Of a DNA stretch of 64,000 bases, positions 1 through 7,601 are shown in pieces (position 1 is the stretch's first letter; each line of letters starts with the position of its first letter). The notes beneath the pieces were generated by a model. It saw nothing but the letters and a program-made list of their open reading frames with translations. It had not been told where the DNA came from and did not search any database. The stretch comes from Clostridia bacterium (lineage in GTDB: Bacteria > Bacillota > Clostridia > TANB77 > CAG-465), in the NCBI GenBank assembly GCA_900772475.1, contig CAAHEI010000074.1, positions 62,001-126,000 of the forward strand. The letters are read 5' to 3'. A program made the translations under genes and the position numbers.

Positions 1-1
1 T

Positions 2-766
2 AGAAATGAAGGTATTAGTGTAAATCATCTGCAAGATTTTACAATGATAGAAGGGTATAGTGCATATTATAACTATAAGGATAATATGAAACTTACTTCT
101 GATTTAATTAAGTATATAATTTCAAATATTAATAACGGAGATTTAAAAATCATGATAGGTGATACAGAGGTAGATTTTGGCAATGAATGGCCTGAAATTG
201 GATTTAGAGACCTTATTTTAAAAGACTCAGGAATTGATATTGATAAATACCAAACTGCTTCAGAATTATTAGAGGAAATTAAGAAAAATAAAATTGATTT
301 GGAAACACCAGATTTAGACAAGCTAGGTAGAGGAAATTTAATAGACCAGTTGTATAAAAAAGTAAGTAGACCTAAAATGATAAATCCGGTATTTGTTACA
401 AAACACCCTGTTGATTTATCACCACTTGCAAGATCAAATGATGAAGACCCAACTGTTTCAGATAGATTCCAATTAGTTGTAAATGGACAAGAAATAATTA
501 ATGGCTATTCTGAACTTGTAGATTCAAAAGAACAAGATAAACGTTTAAGGGAACAAAGTGAGCTAAAAGCAAAAGGTGATGAAGAAGCAATGAGTAAGGA
601 TAATGAATATATCAAAGCAATGGAATATGGAATGCCTCCAATTTCTGGATGGGGACTTGGTATAGACAGATTTTTACAATTCTTAACTAGTAGTTATAAC
701 ATACGTGATGTTGTATTGTATCCTTTACTTAAGAAAAGAGAAAACGTAGAAGATGACGAAGAATAG
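2..766 (+). CDS. lysS: Lysine--tRNA ligase, class II (C-terminal part)
   Basis: Partial gene cut by the left window edge; the reading frame is open from base 2 (RNEGIS...) and ends at the stop at 764-766, giving about 254 residues. It charges tRNA-Lys with lysine in the cytoplasm. The sequence carries the class II core: motif 2 region RNEGIS..DFTMIEGYSAY, the VDLSPLAR and NGYSEL segments of the LysRS active site, and motif 3 as GLGIDRFLQFL followed by IRDVVLYPLLK. Motif 3 has F-L-Q where many LysRS have L-V-M, within normal family variation. A terminator follows 25 bases downstream. The only uncertainty is the missing N-terminal OB-fold half. Confidence 0.93.
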   Translation, partial: RNEGISVNHLQDFTMIEGYSAYYNYKDNMKLTSDLIKYIISNINNGDLKIMIGDTEVDFGNEWPEIGFRDLILKDSGIDIDKYQTASELLEEIKKNKIDLETPDLDKLGRGNLIDQLYKKVSRPKMINPVFVTKHPVDLSPLARSNDEDPTVSDRFQLVVNGQEIINGYSELVDSKEQDKRLREQSELKAKGDEEAMSKDNEYIKAMEYGMPPISGWGLGIDRFLQFLTSSYNIRDVVLYPLLKKRENVEDDEE

Positions 767-790
767 AAGAAAATAGAAAAAATAAAATAA

Positions 791-830
791 AATGCTCTAA
801 AGGATTTGGTCCTCTAGGGCATTTTTCTTT
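791..830 (+). terminator. Rho-independent terminator after lysS
   Basis: Hairpin AATGCTCTA ... TCTAGGGCATT followed by a T-rich run, 25 bases after the lysS stop. Confidence 0.7.
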
Positions 831-832
831 CA

Positions 833-1714
833 TTATATATGTACAATGTTTATTGCTTTTGGAAAAACTTTAATATGTAATTTATTTGTATAGTAGATTT
901 CTCCATCAACACTTATTGGAAATTTTTTTGTAGACACTATAGAAACTTCCTTTGCTTTAAAAATATTAACCTGTTTTAAGTTAGTGTGGTTACCTTTTTT
1001 ATACTTTGGTAGTAATTTAATTTTGCTAAATAAATCTGTAGAATCTATAATGCAACAATCTAAGAAACCATCATTTACGTCAGCATTTGGACATGGCTTT
1101 ATGCCTCCACCATAATATTTTCCATTTGCAATTGCAGCAAGTGTAAATTTACCCTTTAAAACTTTATCTTTGCTTCTTATTTTAAATTTGAAGTTCTTTG
1201 CAGAACTTAACGTATATAATATTGAAAGGTTATACTTTGCTGAACCAGATATAAAAGGAAAATTTCTAAATTTATCTACGTTTTTAGCTATCATTGCATC
1301 AAATCCCATATTTAAAATATTAATACAGTATTTGTCTTTTCCGTATGTTATTATATCAGTTGGTATAGCTTTTTTATTAATTGATTCATTTACAATTTTT
1401 CTCATACTCATATATTTTGAAATTGATCTTAAAAAATCATTTCCAGTTCCGCATGGAATAACCACTATTTCTGAATTACTACCCACAATACCAGAAGCTA
1501 CTTCATTTAAGGTACCATCTCCACCTAACACATAGAACCTATAACAATCTTTTTTTGATAAATCATGAGCAATTTTAGTTAAGTGTTTAGGATATTCAGA
1601 TAGAATAATTTCAGCATTTATATTATTTTTCTTTAAAAGATCTTGTACTCTTGAAGCATATATTTTTCCCTTCTTTTTTCCTGATACAGGGTTTGCAAGT
1701 ATTATGTGTTTCAT
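833..1714 (-). CDS. YegS/DagK-family lipid kinase (diacylglycerol kinase-like)
   Basis: A 293-residue soluble lipid kinase, expected to phosphorylate diacylglycerol or a related lipid using ATP. The start chosen is the ATG at 1714 (MKHIILANPVSGKKKGK), which has GGAGG 8 bases upstream; an ATG 16 codons earlier lacks such a site. Visible motifs: the NPVSGKKKG nucleotide-binding start, the GGDGTLNEV catalytic loop (about residues 65-73), IPCGTGNDFLR, and NGKYYGGG with GFLDCCIID in the C-terminal half. These are diagnostic of the YegS/BmrU/DagK superfamily; the exact lipid substrate cannot be read. Convergent with lysS and divergent from the next gene. Confidence 0.85.
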   Translation of the reverse strand: MKHIILANPVSGKKKGKIYASRVQDLLKKNNINAEIILSEYPKHLTKIAHDLSKKDCYRFYVLGGDGTLNEVASGIVGSNSEIVVIPCGTGNDFLRSISKYMSMRKIVNESINKKAIPTDIITYGKDKYCINILNMGFDAMIAKNVDKFRNFPFISGSAKYNLSILYTLSSAKNFKFKIRSKDKVLKGKFTLAAIANGKYYGGGIKPCPNADVNDGFLDCCIIDSTDLFSKIKLLPKYKKGNHTNLKQVNIFKAKEVSIVSTKKFPISVDGEIYYTNKLHIKVFPKAINIVHI

Positions 1715-1827
1715 ATATTTTTCCTCCATTAAAATATTATCACTAATATTAATAAAAAGCAAGAAAAATAAAGAATAATAAAGAATAAAAGAATATTTTG
1801 TACATACATATTTAATAGGTGATATTA

Positions 1828-2457
1828 ATGTTTGGTTTATTTAAAAAAAAAAGAAAAAAACTTTCTATGAGAAGAAATAGCACATATACATGTACAAATG
1901 ACTTAAATAATGTAAGAAATACATTAAGAGAAGGTGATGAAGGAGATGATGTTAAAAATTTACAAAATATGTTAATGGGTATTGTACACATATATCCTAA
2001 AATGCCTGTTATAACTTTAAATGGTATATATGATAGTCAAACTAGAAATGCAGTAAGATCATTTCAGAATATGATGGGAATAAGTGACACTGGAATAATG
2101 GATAAAAATACATATGAAAAATTAAAAGTTATATATGACAAAAAAGACCAAATCAAGGCAATTGAAAGAATTGATTTTAGTAATAATGTAAATAATAATA
2201 ATTTAAATACGGGAGCAGATTTATCATATAATGTACTTAAAGAAGGTAGTAAAGGAAGATATGTATATAGGCTTCAGGAGTATTTAAGAAGAGTTTCTTT
2301 GGTAAATCAAAATATTCCTAATATAGCTTTAGATGGAATTTTTGGAAGTGAAACTAAAAAAGCAGTTATGAGTTTTCAAAAAGAATATGGACTTGAAGTG
2401 ACAGGAATTGTTGACGATGAAATGTGGGATAAATTATATAACGAATATATGAAATAA
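1828..2457 (+). CDS. Double peptidoglycan-binding-domain protein
   Basis: About 209 residues. The ATG at 1828 is preferred over a GTG at 1819 because AGGTGAT lies 5 bases before it. After a very basic N-terminus (FGLFKKKRKK) come two peptidoglycan-binding (PG_binding_1) repeats: LREGDEGDDVKNLQNML...FQNMMGI.DTGIMDKNTYEKL and LKEGSKGRYVYRLQEYL...FQKEYGLEVTGIVDDEMWDKL, joined by an Asn-rich linker. There is no catalytic domain and no clear signal peptide, so this is a binding-only protein, perhaps spore- or cell wall-associated. Similar repeats occur in cortex-lytic enzymes such as SleB, but the hydrolase part is absent here. Confidence 0.75.
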   Translation: MFGLFKKKRKKLSMRRNSTYTCTNDLNNVRNTLREGDEGDDVKNLQNMLMGIVHIYPKMPVITLNGIYDSQTRNAVRSFQNMMGISDTGIMDKNTYEKLKVIYDKKDQIKAIERIDFSNNVNNNNLNTGADLSYNVLKEGSKGRYVYRLQEYLRRVSLVNQNIPNIALDGIFGSETKKAVMSFQKEYGLEVTGIVDDEMWDKLYNEYMK

Positions 2458-2469
2458 TAATGTTCTGTT

Positions 2470-2506
2470 AAAAGTATTTAATATTGATTTAAATACTTTT
2501 TTCTTT
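2470..2506 (+). terminator. Terminator after the PG-binding protein gene
   Basis: AAAGTATTTAA / TTAAATACTTTTTT inverted repeat with a T-run just after the stop at 2457. Confidence 0.7.
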
Positions 2507-2511
2507 TGCTA

Positions 2512-2540
2512 TTTACAATGCTTAGAAAATAATATATAAT
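2512..2540 (+). promoter_or_regulatory. SigA-type promoter of trmL
   Basis: TTTACA (2512-2517), 17-base spacer, TATAAT (2535-2540); 23 bases before the trmL start, so the leader is very short. Confidence 0.7.
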
Positions 2541-2563
2541 AATTGACAAAAGGAAGTGAAAAA

Positions 2564-3055
2564 ATGGCTTTAAATATTGTGTTAATTGAACCTGAAATTC
2601 CACAAAATACGGGAAATATAGCTAGGACATGTGCTGCACTGGGAGCAAAACTTCATTTAGTTCATCCTCTTGGATTTGATATATCTCAAAAAGCGGTAAA
2701 AAGAGCAGGACTTGATTACTGGGACAAGTTGGAAATAGTTGAGTATGAAAATCTTGAAGATTTTAAGAATAAAGTTGATACTAATGATATGTATTTACTT
2801 TCAACTAAAGCAAATAAAGTATATACTGATGTTAAATATACAGGAGATTCATATTTAGTATTTGGACCTGAAACTAGAGGAATTCCTGAGGACTATATTC
2901 TAGAAAAATTTGATAAAACTGTAAGAATACCTATGAGAAAGAAGATACGTTCGCTTAATTTATCAAATAGTGTTGCAATTGTTGCATATGAAGCTCAAAG
3001 ACAAATAAATTATGAGGGTCTTCAAGAAAAAAGTACTTATTTTGATAATTTATAA
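2564..3055 (+). CDS. trmL: tRNA (cytidine(34)-2'-O)-methyltransferase, SPOUT family
   Basis: 163 residues; ATG at 2564 preceded by AGGAAGTG (2551-2558). TrmL 2'-O-methylates the wobble nucleotide of tRNA-Leu isoacceptors using SAM. The sequence has the family signature EPEIPQNTGNIARTCAA at the N-terminus, then FGPETRGIP and the C-terminal knot residues RSLNLSNSVAIVAYEAQRQ, which form the SAM-binding trefoil knot. The size matches the short SPOUT proteins (TrmL/YibK) rather than TrmH or RlmB, which carry extra N-terminal domains. It has its own promoter and is monocistronic. Confidence 0.9.
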   Translation: MALNIVLIEPEIPQNTGNIARTCAALGAKLHLVHPLGFDISQKAVKRAGLDYWDKLEIVEYENLEDFKNKVDTNDMYLLSTKANKVYTDVKYTGDSYLVFGPETRGIPEDYILEKFDKTVRIPMRKKIRSLNLSNSVAIVAYEAQRQINYEGLQEKSTYFDNL

Positions 3056-3065
3056 TTTAATATTA

Positions 3066-3094
3066 TTGACATAAAACAACGGGCGTGGTATACT
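3066..3094 (+). promoter_or_regulatory. SigA-type promoter of the dCMP deaminase gene
   Basis: Perfect TTGACA (3066-3071), 17-base spacer, TATACT (3089-3094). Confidence 0.8.
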
Positions 3095-3149
3095 TATACA
3101 AAAATATTCTATATTTATTTTTATATTAAAATGTAAGGAGGAGTCTGTT

Positions 3150-3659
3150 ATGAGTAACAGAGTTGACAAGCATAATTATTATTTAGGTATTGCAGAAGAG
3201 GTGCTTTCTCGAGCAACTTGTCTTAGAAGAAATTATGGATGCGTCATAGTAAAGAATGATGAGATAATTTCTACTGGATATAACGGTGCACCAAGAGGAA
3301 GAGAAAATTGCATTGATCTTGGTTTTTGTGCAAGAGAAAAATTGAAAATAAAGTCAGGGCAAAACTACGAACTGTGCAGAAGTGTACATGCTGAACAAAA
3401 TGCAATTATTTCAGCTGCACGAAGAGATATAATCGGAGCAACGCTATATATGGTTGGTAAGGATGTCAAGACTGGACAAATACTTGAAAAAATTGATTCT
3501 TGCATTATGTGCAAAAGAGTGGTTATAAATGCAGGAATAAAATATGTTGTTGTAAAGGATGTACATTCTGATACGGGTTATAAAATAATGGATGTCAATG
3601 ACTGGATTAAATTTGATGAAGTCTTAGAAAATAACAAAAAAATACTTTTTAATAATTAA
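3150..3659 (+). CDS. Deoxycytidylate (dCMP) deaminase, ComEB-like
   Basis: 169 residues; start has GGAGGAG 7 bases upstream. Zinc-dependent cytidine deaminase fold converting dCMP to dUMP for thymidylate supply. Motifs: TGYNGAPRG near residue 40, the zinc/catalytic HAEQNAI (about residue 80) and the second zinc motif SCIMC within IDSCIMCKRVVINAGIKYVV. The second motif has Ser where the canonical PCxxC has Pro; both cysteines are kept, so zinc binding should be intact. An extra cysteine-containing insert (CIDLGFCAREKLKIKSG) precedes HAE, as in ComEB-type proteins. Own promoter and strong terminator; the elongator tRNA-Met follows on the other strand. Confidence 0.88.
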   Translation: MSNRVDKHNYYLGIAEEVLSRATCLRRNYGCVIVKNDEIISTGYNGAPRGRENCIDLGFCAREKLKIKSGQNYELCRSVHAEQNAIISAARRDIIGATLYMVGKDVKTGQILEKIDSCIMCKRVVINAGIKYVVVKDVHSDTGYKIMDVNDWIKFDEVLENNKKILFNN

Positions 3660-3667
3660 AATTATAA

Positions 3668-3707
3668 CAAAAAACGTTCAAACTATTATAGTTTTGAACG
3701 TTTTTTA
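3668..3707 (+). terminator. Strong terminator after the dCMP deaminase gene
   Basis: ACGTTCAAA..TTTGAACGTTTTTT hairpin with a six-T tail; the A-run on the other side could also terminate the minus-strand tRNA. Confidence 0.85.
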
Positions 3708-3711
3708 TAAA

Positions 3712-3788
3712 TGGTAGCGGCAACAGGAGTCGAACCTGTGACCTTTCGGGTATGAACCGAACGCTCTAGCCAACTAAGCTATGCCGCC
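3712..3788 (-). tRNA. tRNA-Met (CAT), elongator
   Basis: 77 nt including an encoded CCA. Read on the minus strand it starts GGCGGCATAGC, has the D-arm TTAGTTGGCTAGAGC, the anticodon loop TTCATAC (CAT) on a TTCGG/CCGAA stem, the T-loop GGTTCGACTCC, and ends TGCCGCTACCA. Acceptor pairs 1-72 to 7-66 all form (G-T at 1-72). It lacks the GGG/CCC anticodon-stem triplet of an initiator, so it is the elongator. A tRNA-Ile2 (lysidine-modified CAT) is a remote alternative. Confidence 0.93.
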
Positions 3789-3909
3789 ATTATTAAAAGC
3801 CCTAACGACAGTAATTATTATACACTATGTAATAATTATTGTCAATCTTTTTTGCACAAAAAAGTATTTTTTTAATTATATGTTCATATTATTTTCTAGG
3901 GTGATAAAA

Positions 3910-4542
3910 GTGATAGAAACATATCCTTTTAAATTAAAAGAATTACCATATAGCTATGAGGAAATGGAACCATACATAGATAGTAAAACAATGTATTTAC
4001 ATCATGATAAACATTTAAAAACATATGTAGATAATTTAAATAAGGCTCTAGCACCTTATCCTAGACTATATAATTGGTCACTTGAAAAGTTACTTAATAG
4101 TTTAATGTTTTTACCAGAGGATATAAGAGAAAAAGTAAAAAATAATGGTGGAGGAGTATATAACCACAATTTATATTTTAGTGGACTAAAAAATAGCTTA
4201 AATATTAATATACCTATTGGAAAACTTGCTAAAAAGATCGACGAACAATATATTAACTTTGAAAATTTTTATAAATGTTTTAAAGAGGAAGCTTTAAAAG
4301 TATTTGGTTCAGGTTATGCATGGCTTGTAATGGATAAAAATAACAATTTAAATGTTATAGGAACAAAAAATCAAGATACAGTACTAGACTTAAATTTATG
4401 TCCAATTTTATTAATTGATGTATGGGAACATGCATATTATTTAAAATATAACAATCATAGGGATGAATATATAGACAACTATAAAAAAATTATTAACTTT
4501 GATAAAGCAGAAGAAAGGTATCTTAAATGCTTAGAAAAATAG
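3910..4542 (+). CDS. Superoxide dismutase [Fe/Mn]
   Basis: About 210 residues. I chose the GTG at 3910, placed 4 bases after AGGGTGATAAAA; the frame is open further upstream through the tRNA gene, but that part is not protein-like. The enzyme dismutates superoxide. Metal ligands are all visible: His in MYLHHDKH (about residue 28), His in YNHNLYF (about 80), and Asp plus His in IDVWEHAYYLKY (about 170-174), together with the GSGYAWLV segment. Length is typical. It sits convergent to a Fur-family regulator, a pairing that suggests metal or oxidative-stress control, although no operator is visible at this gene itself. Confidence 0.9.
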   Translation: MIETYPFKLKELPYSYEEMEPYIDSKTMYLHHDKHLKTYVDNLNKALAPYPRLYNWSLEKLLNSLMFLPEDIREKVKNNGGGVYNHNLYFSGLKNSLNINIPIGKLAKKIDEQYINFENFYKCFKEEALKVFGSGYAWLVMDKNNNLNVIGTKNQDTVLDLNLCPILLIDVWEHAYYLKYNNHRDEYIDNYKKIINFDKAEERYLKCLEK

Positions 4543-4544
4543 GC

Positions 4545-4937
4545 TTAATTTTTATGACTAAGCCTATTTTGACATTCAGGGCATATTCCTTTTAATTCTA
4601 AAAAGTGACCAGTAATTGTGTATCCAGTTGTTTCTTTTACCTTTTTTGAAATTAAGTCTATAGGACAGTTTTCGATAGGAGTTATTTTATGACAAATGTA
4701 GCAAACTAAATTATGAGTGTGGCTTTTATTATTAAGTTTGTAATACATTTTACCATCATCAAATATAAACTTAGTAAGTATTTTTTTATCTGATAAGAAA
4801 TTTAAATTTCTATATATTGTTGCAATATTAATTTCTTTATTTAACATAGTATAAACATCTTCTGCACATAGTGGAGTAGAGGTATAGTTCAATACATTTA
4901 ATATTTTAATTCTATTTTTAGTTCTTTTAAAATCCAT
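4545..4937 (-). CDS. Fur-family metalloregulator (Fur/Zur/PerR-like)
   Basis: 130 residues: N-terminal winged helix with the DNA-recognition segment NIATIYRNLNFLSDKKIL (about residues 37-54), then a dimerisation domain with the regulatory-metal signature HTHNLVCYIC and a second CxxC (GICPEC, about residue 118), giving the two-CxxC structural zinc site. The gene begins one base after the stop of the upstream exporter gene, so the two form one transcript. I infer that it autoregulates the operon through the palindrome at 5816-5842. Which metal (Fe, Mn, Zn) or peroxide it senses cannot be told from motifs alone. Confidence 0.88.
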   Translation of the reverse strand: MDFKRTKNRIKILNVLNYTSTPLCAEDVYTMLNKEINIATIYRNLNFLSDKKILTKFIFDDGKMYYKLNNKSHTHNLVCYICHKITPIENCPIDLISKKVKETTGYTITGHFLELKGICPECQNRLSHKN

Positions 4938-4938
4938 A

Positions 4939-5802
4939 TTACATCATCATTCCTATAATTTCTATAATTATACCAACTGATACTCCAAGTAAATACACTA
5001 GTCCTAATATCTTTAAATTTTCTTTTATATTTTTATTTTCTTTAAATAATATAACCATACCAAGTCCAGATCCACTGCTTAGTCCTGCTATTATAGAGGC
5101 AAAAGAAATATTATTTGATAAGAATAATTCTGTAAGTAGTACTGATGAAGCACAATTTGGTATAAGTCCAATAAGTCCAGCAACCAATGGTTGAAAAATA
5201 CTGCCTGACATTAATAATTTTGATAACATTTCTTCACCAATATAATGAATAAGTATATTTAAAATAAATGCAAAGATTAGAATAAATAGAAATACATTTA
5301 TTGTATGTTTTATTGAGGATTTAAGAATTCCTGAATGATTACAATCACAATTTGAACACATAGAATGAATATGTTCTTGCGTTTCTTTTTTTTCTTCAAT
5401 TGGAGTATGTTTTTTTCTAAATATTAAATCTATTATAAATCCAATAACAATTCCTATAATTAATTTTAGTCCTATAACTTTGAGTAATAAAGGCATACAA
5501 TCAGGATGAGATAAAAGTACAGGAATTGCTTCGTCTGAAGTAGTTAGAAATACAGCTACAAGTGTACCTAATGTAATTACTCTACTTGCATATAATGTAG
5601 CAGCAGTAACAGAGAAACCACATTGGGGAAATGTTCCCAAAAAACCCCCTATAACAGGTCCAAATTTTCCTGAACGTTTAAGTGCATTTTCAATTTTTTT
5701 TGAAGATTTATGCTCTATAAATTCTATAATTAAGTATGATAAAAATAAAAATGGCAACATTTTTATAGAATCAACTAATGTATCTAAAATAATATCCTTC
5801 AT
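4939..5802 (-). CDS. Putative metal/manganese exporter (ArsP_2-type permease)
   Basis: 287 residues; ATG at 5802 preceded by AGGTG, preferred over an ATG at 5826 inside the operator. A polytopic membrane protein of about eight segments in two similar halves. The first half has the motif GTFPQCGFSVTAATLYASR and ITLGTLVAVFLTTSDEAIPVLL; the second has LIPNCASSVLLTELFLSN and AGLSSGSGLG, an internal repeat of the same pattern. Between them lies a soluble loop rich in His and Cys (EHIHSMCSNCDCNHSG), a likely metal-binding site. The family is annotated as putative heavy-metal or manganese transporter. It is co-transcribed with the Fur-family gene. Confidence 0.78.
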   Translation of the reverse strand: MKDIILDTLVDSIKMLPFLFLSYLIIEFIEHKSSKKIENALKRSGKFGPVIGGFLGTFPQCGFSVTAATLYASRVITLGTLVAVFLTTSDEAIPVLLSHPDCMPLLLKVIGLKLIIGIVIGFIIDLIFRKKHTPIEEKKETQEHIHSMCSNCDCNHSGILKSSIKHTINVFLFILIFAFILNILIHYIGEEMLSKLLMSGSIFQPLVAGLIGLIPNCASSVLLTELFLSNNISFASIIAGLSSGSGLGMVILFKENKNIKENLKILGLVYLLGVSVGIIIEIIGMMM

Positions 5803-5815
5803 TAATTTCACCTCA

Positions 5816-5842
5816 TCTAAATGCAAATTATTTGCATTTAGA
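5816..5842. promoter_or_regulatory. 27-bp palindromic operator (Fur-family box)
   Basis: Perfect inverted repeat with half-site TCTAAATGCAAAT on each side of one central base. It abuts the -10 hexamer of the exporter-fur promoter and covers the transcription start. The ATGCAAAT/ATTTGCAT core resembles Fur/Zur/PerR-type boxes in layout. Confidence 0.8.
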
Positions 5843-5871
5843 ATTATACTATTTTTATAAACTTATGTCAA
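5843..5871 (-). promoter_or_regulatory. SigA promoter of the exporter-fur operon
   Basis: On the minus strand TTGACA (5871-5866), 17-base spacer, TATAAT (5848-5843): a full consensus promoter, followed directly by the palindrome. Confidence 0.88.
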
Positions 5872-5887
5872 GGAAAATAAAATATAT

Positions 5888-5916
5888 TTGCAATTTTCAA
5901 CAAATTATGTTAGAAT
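5888..5916 (+). promoter_or_regulatory. SigA-type promoter of the LytM-like gene
   Basis: TTGCAA (5888-5893), 17-base spacer, TAGAAT (5911-5916); 25 bases before the start codon at 5942. Confidence 0.65.
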
Positions 5917-5941
5917 AAAAATGTAGAGAGGAGGCTTTTTT

Positions 5942-6511
5942 ATGAATATTGTAAGAATTGGTACGAAAAACAAAGAATCAAAATTATATATCTTTGTTAT
6001 TATAGCTGTAATATTTGTAGGAATGTTTTTGATTTTAAGTCCAGTTTTTAATATTAAAAAACTTTTCTTAGCTAAAAAAGAAAAGAATATGCAAACAGAG
6101 CCTTCTTATGAGTCATTAAAAAATACGGAAATTGTTTTTAAATCTAAGTATTCTAGCCCTGTAAGCGTGGGGAATATTAAGGTAAATAATGACAATAGTA
6201 TGATTGTAAGTGCAAATCCAGGAATGAATGTAAAAAGTATAGGAGATGGCTTAATATATAAAACAGGTAGGGATAATGTATATGGTAATTATATAGAAAT
6301 AGGATGTTCAGGTTTAAAGAAAGATGAAATTTATGCTTTTTACGCTGGGTTTGAAAAACCAATAAATGGTGACGTTATTCCAGTGCAAGAAGGCCAAAAG
6401 TTAGGTGAAGTTGGATCTAATGGCAAATTCTATTTTGAAATTAGAGATAAAGATCATAATAGGATTAGTCCTTATGAATATATTAATTTACCGATTTATG
6501 AAAATAATTAA
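5942..6511 (+). CDS. Membrane-anchored degenerate LytM/M23-like protein
   Basis: 189 residues; GAGGAGG ribosome site. One transmembrane segment at about residues 17-37 (LYIFVIIAVIFVGMFLIL), then an extracytoplasmic region ending in a LytM/M23 fold: GNYIEIGCSG, YAFYAGFEKPI, VQEGQKLGEVGSNGKFYFEIRDKDHNRISPYEYI. In active M23 peptidases the last segment contains the zinc motif HxH before FE(I/V)R; here it reads KFYFEIR, so the metal ligands are missing and the domain is predicted inactive. SpoIIQ of sporulating Firmicutes is a known degenerate LytM protein of this architecture, but this one may be only distantly related. Monocistronic. Confidence 0.65.
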   Translation: MNIVRIGTKNKESKLYIFVIIAVIFVGMFLILSPVFNIKKLFLAKKEKNMQTEPSYESLKNTEIVFKSKYSSPVSVGNIKVNNDNSMIVSANPGMNVKSIGDGLIYKTGRDNVYGNYIEIGCSGLKKDEIYAFYAGFEKPINGDVIPVQEGQKLGEVGSNGKFYFEIRDKDHNRISPYEYINLPIYENN

Positions 6512-6547
6512 AAAATAACAAATCAGTATTTTACTGGTTTGTTATTT

Positions 6548-6676
6548 CAAAGTGTGTCAGGCATGACTTTACTTTATTTATGATAAGTCTAAAATGTGGG
6601 CATTGACTAGCAAGGAACAAGAAGAAATACTCGGAAACGTTTGGTCTATAGAATTTAGAAAGTAGAGGTACAAACA
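6548..6676 (+). other. Short atypical stretch before the HhH-GPD gene
   Basis: After a weak hairpin (6512-6547) that ends the LytM-like gene comes a stretch with less AT-biased sequence. It contains a 23-codon open frame (ATG at 6594, TAG at 6663-6665, ending SIEFRK) without a ribosome binding site. It looks like the tail of a lost gene rather than a functional small ORF; I could not identify it. Confidence 0.35.
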
Positions 6677-7438
6677 ATGGAAAAATACTATGAACAATTA
6701 AACAAAAAATGCAAAGAGGTTGCCAAGGAGGCTATTAAAGATAATAGCATATTAAGTGATAATATGCTAAAAAAAGAGGAAAAAGAATTCTTACTTTCAG
6801 ATTGGAATGCTTTTTTAATTGGATTAATTTCTGATCAATCTGTGAAGGCAGAACTAGCTTGGAGATTACCTTATTACCTTTCAAAAAGATTAGGACATTT
6901 TGACTTTTGCAAAATTGCAGAAGAAGAAACAGTTGAATCTTTAGAAACTATCATAAAAGAAAAGCCTGCATTACATCGTTATCCAAGAAAAATAGCTGAA
7001 TACATTTTCTTTGCAGTTAATAAAATTGTCACGGAATATAATTCAAACGTTGAAAATATCTGGAAAAATGATTTGAATGCAGAACAAGTGGTTGTAAAAT
7101 TGGAAGAATTTAAAGGAATCAGCCATAAGAAAGCAGCACTTGGAACTTTGTTACTTGTTCGTGACTTTGGTGTAGCTCTTGAAAATTTGTATTGCATTGA
7201 TATTGCCTATGATGTCCATGTTAGGAGAATTTTTTTAAGAATGGGGCTTACTGATAAGGATAATGTCAAAGATGTTACAGCCAGTGCAAGAAAAATCTGT
7301 AACGAATTTCCAGGTTCACTAACTCTTCCTTTTTGGGTTACAGGCAGAGAATATTGTAGACCAACAAATCCAAAATGTGACGAATGTTATTTTAATCAAT
7401 TTTGTATGAAAAAAATAGAACTAGGAAAAGATTTATAA
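6677..7438 (+). CDS. HhH-GPD base-excision repair protein, endonuclease III-like with FeS loop
   Basis: 253 residues; AGAGGT ribosome site 9 bases upstream. Predicted DNA glycosylase/AP lyase. The helix-hairpin-helix reads FKGISHKKAALG, with Lys at the position of the endonuclease III catalytic lysine, and the following IDIAYDVHVRRIF has the catalytic Asp equivalent. The C-terminus has the iron-sulfur loop CRPTNPKC DEC YFNQFC (C-x6-C-x2-C-x5-C), as in Nth/MutY. It is longer than Nth at the N-terminus and distinct enough that substrate cannot be inferred. The atypical stretch upstream and slightly less AT-rich codons hint at acquisition. Confidence 0.75.
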   Translation: MEKYYEQLNKKCKEVAKEAIKDNSILSDNMLKKEEKEFLLSDWNAFLIGLISDQSVKAELAWRLPYYLSKRLGHFDFCKIAEEETVESLETIIKEKPALHRYPRKIAEYIFFAVNKIVTEYNSNVENIWKNDLNAEQVVVKLEEFKGISHKKAALGTLLLVRDFGVALENLYCIDIAYDVHVRRIFLRMGLTDKDNVKDVTASARKICNEFPGSLTLPFWVTGREYCRPTNPKCDECYFNQFCMKKIELGKDL

Positions 7439-7447
7439 TGTTTTATG

Positions 7448-7485
7448 AAGAGACTAGATATAAAATATATTTAGTCTCTTTTTTA
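7448..7485 (+). terminator. Terminator after the HhH-GPD gene
   Basis: AAGAGACTA ... TAGTCTCTTTTTT hairpin with T-run. Confidence 0.8.
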
Positions 7486-7517
7486 CAAAAAAATACCGAA
7501 AACATAATGTTTTCGGT
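7486..7517 (-). terminator. Terminator of initiator tRNA-Met
   Basis: Perfect hairpin ACCGAAAACAT / ATGTTTTCGGT followed on the minus strand by ATTTTTTTG, just downstream of the minus-strand tRNA. Confidence 0.8.
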
Positions 7518-7525
7518 TTAAATAA

Positions 7526-7601
7526 TGGTTGCGGGGGCAAGACTCGAACTTGCGACCTCAGGGTTATGAGCCCTACGAGCTGCCAACTGCTCTACCCCGC
7601 G
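7526..7601 (-). tRNA. Initiator tRNA-fMet (CAT)
   Basis: 76 nt with encoded CCA. On the minus strand it starts CGCGGGG and ends CCCCGCAACCA, giving the C1-A72 mismatch diagnostic of bacterial initiators. The anticodon loop CTCATAA (CAT) sits on a stem with the three G-C pairs (GGG/CCC) required for initiator function. The T-loop GTTCGAG is normal. Confidence 0.96.

Noticed and set aside
3781..3909. N-terminal extension of the superoxide dismutase frame
   Set aside because: It runs through the tRNA-Met gene and is not SOD-like; the GTG at 3910 has a fitting ribosome site.
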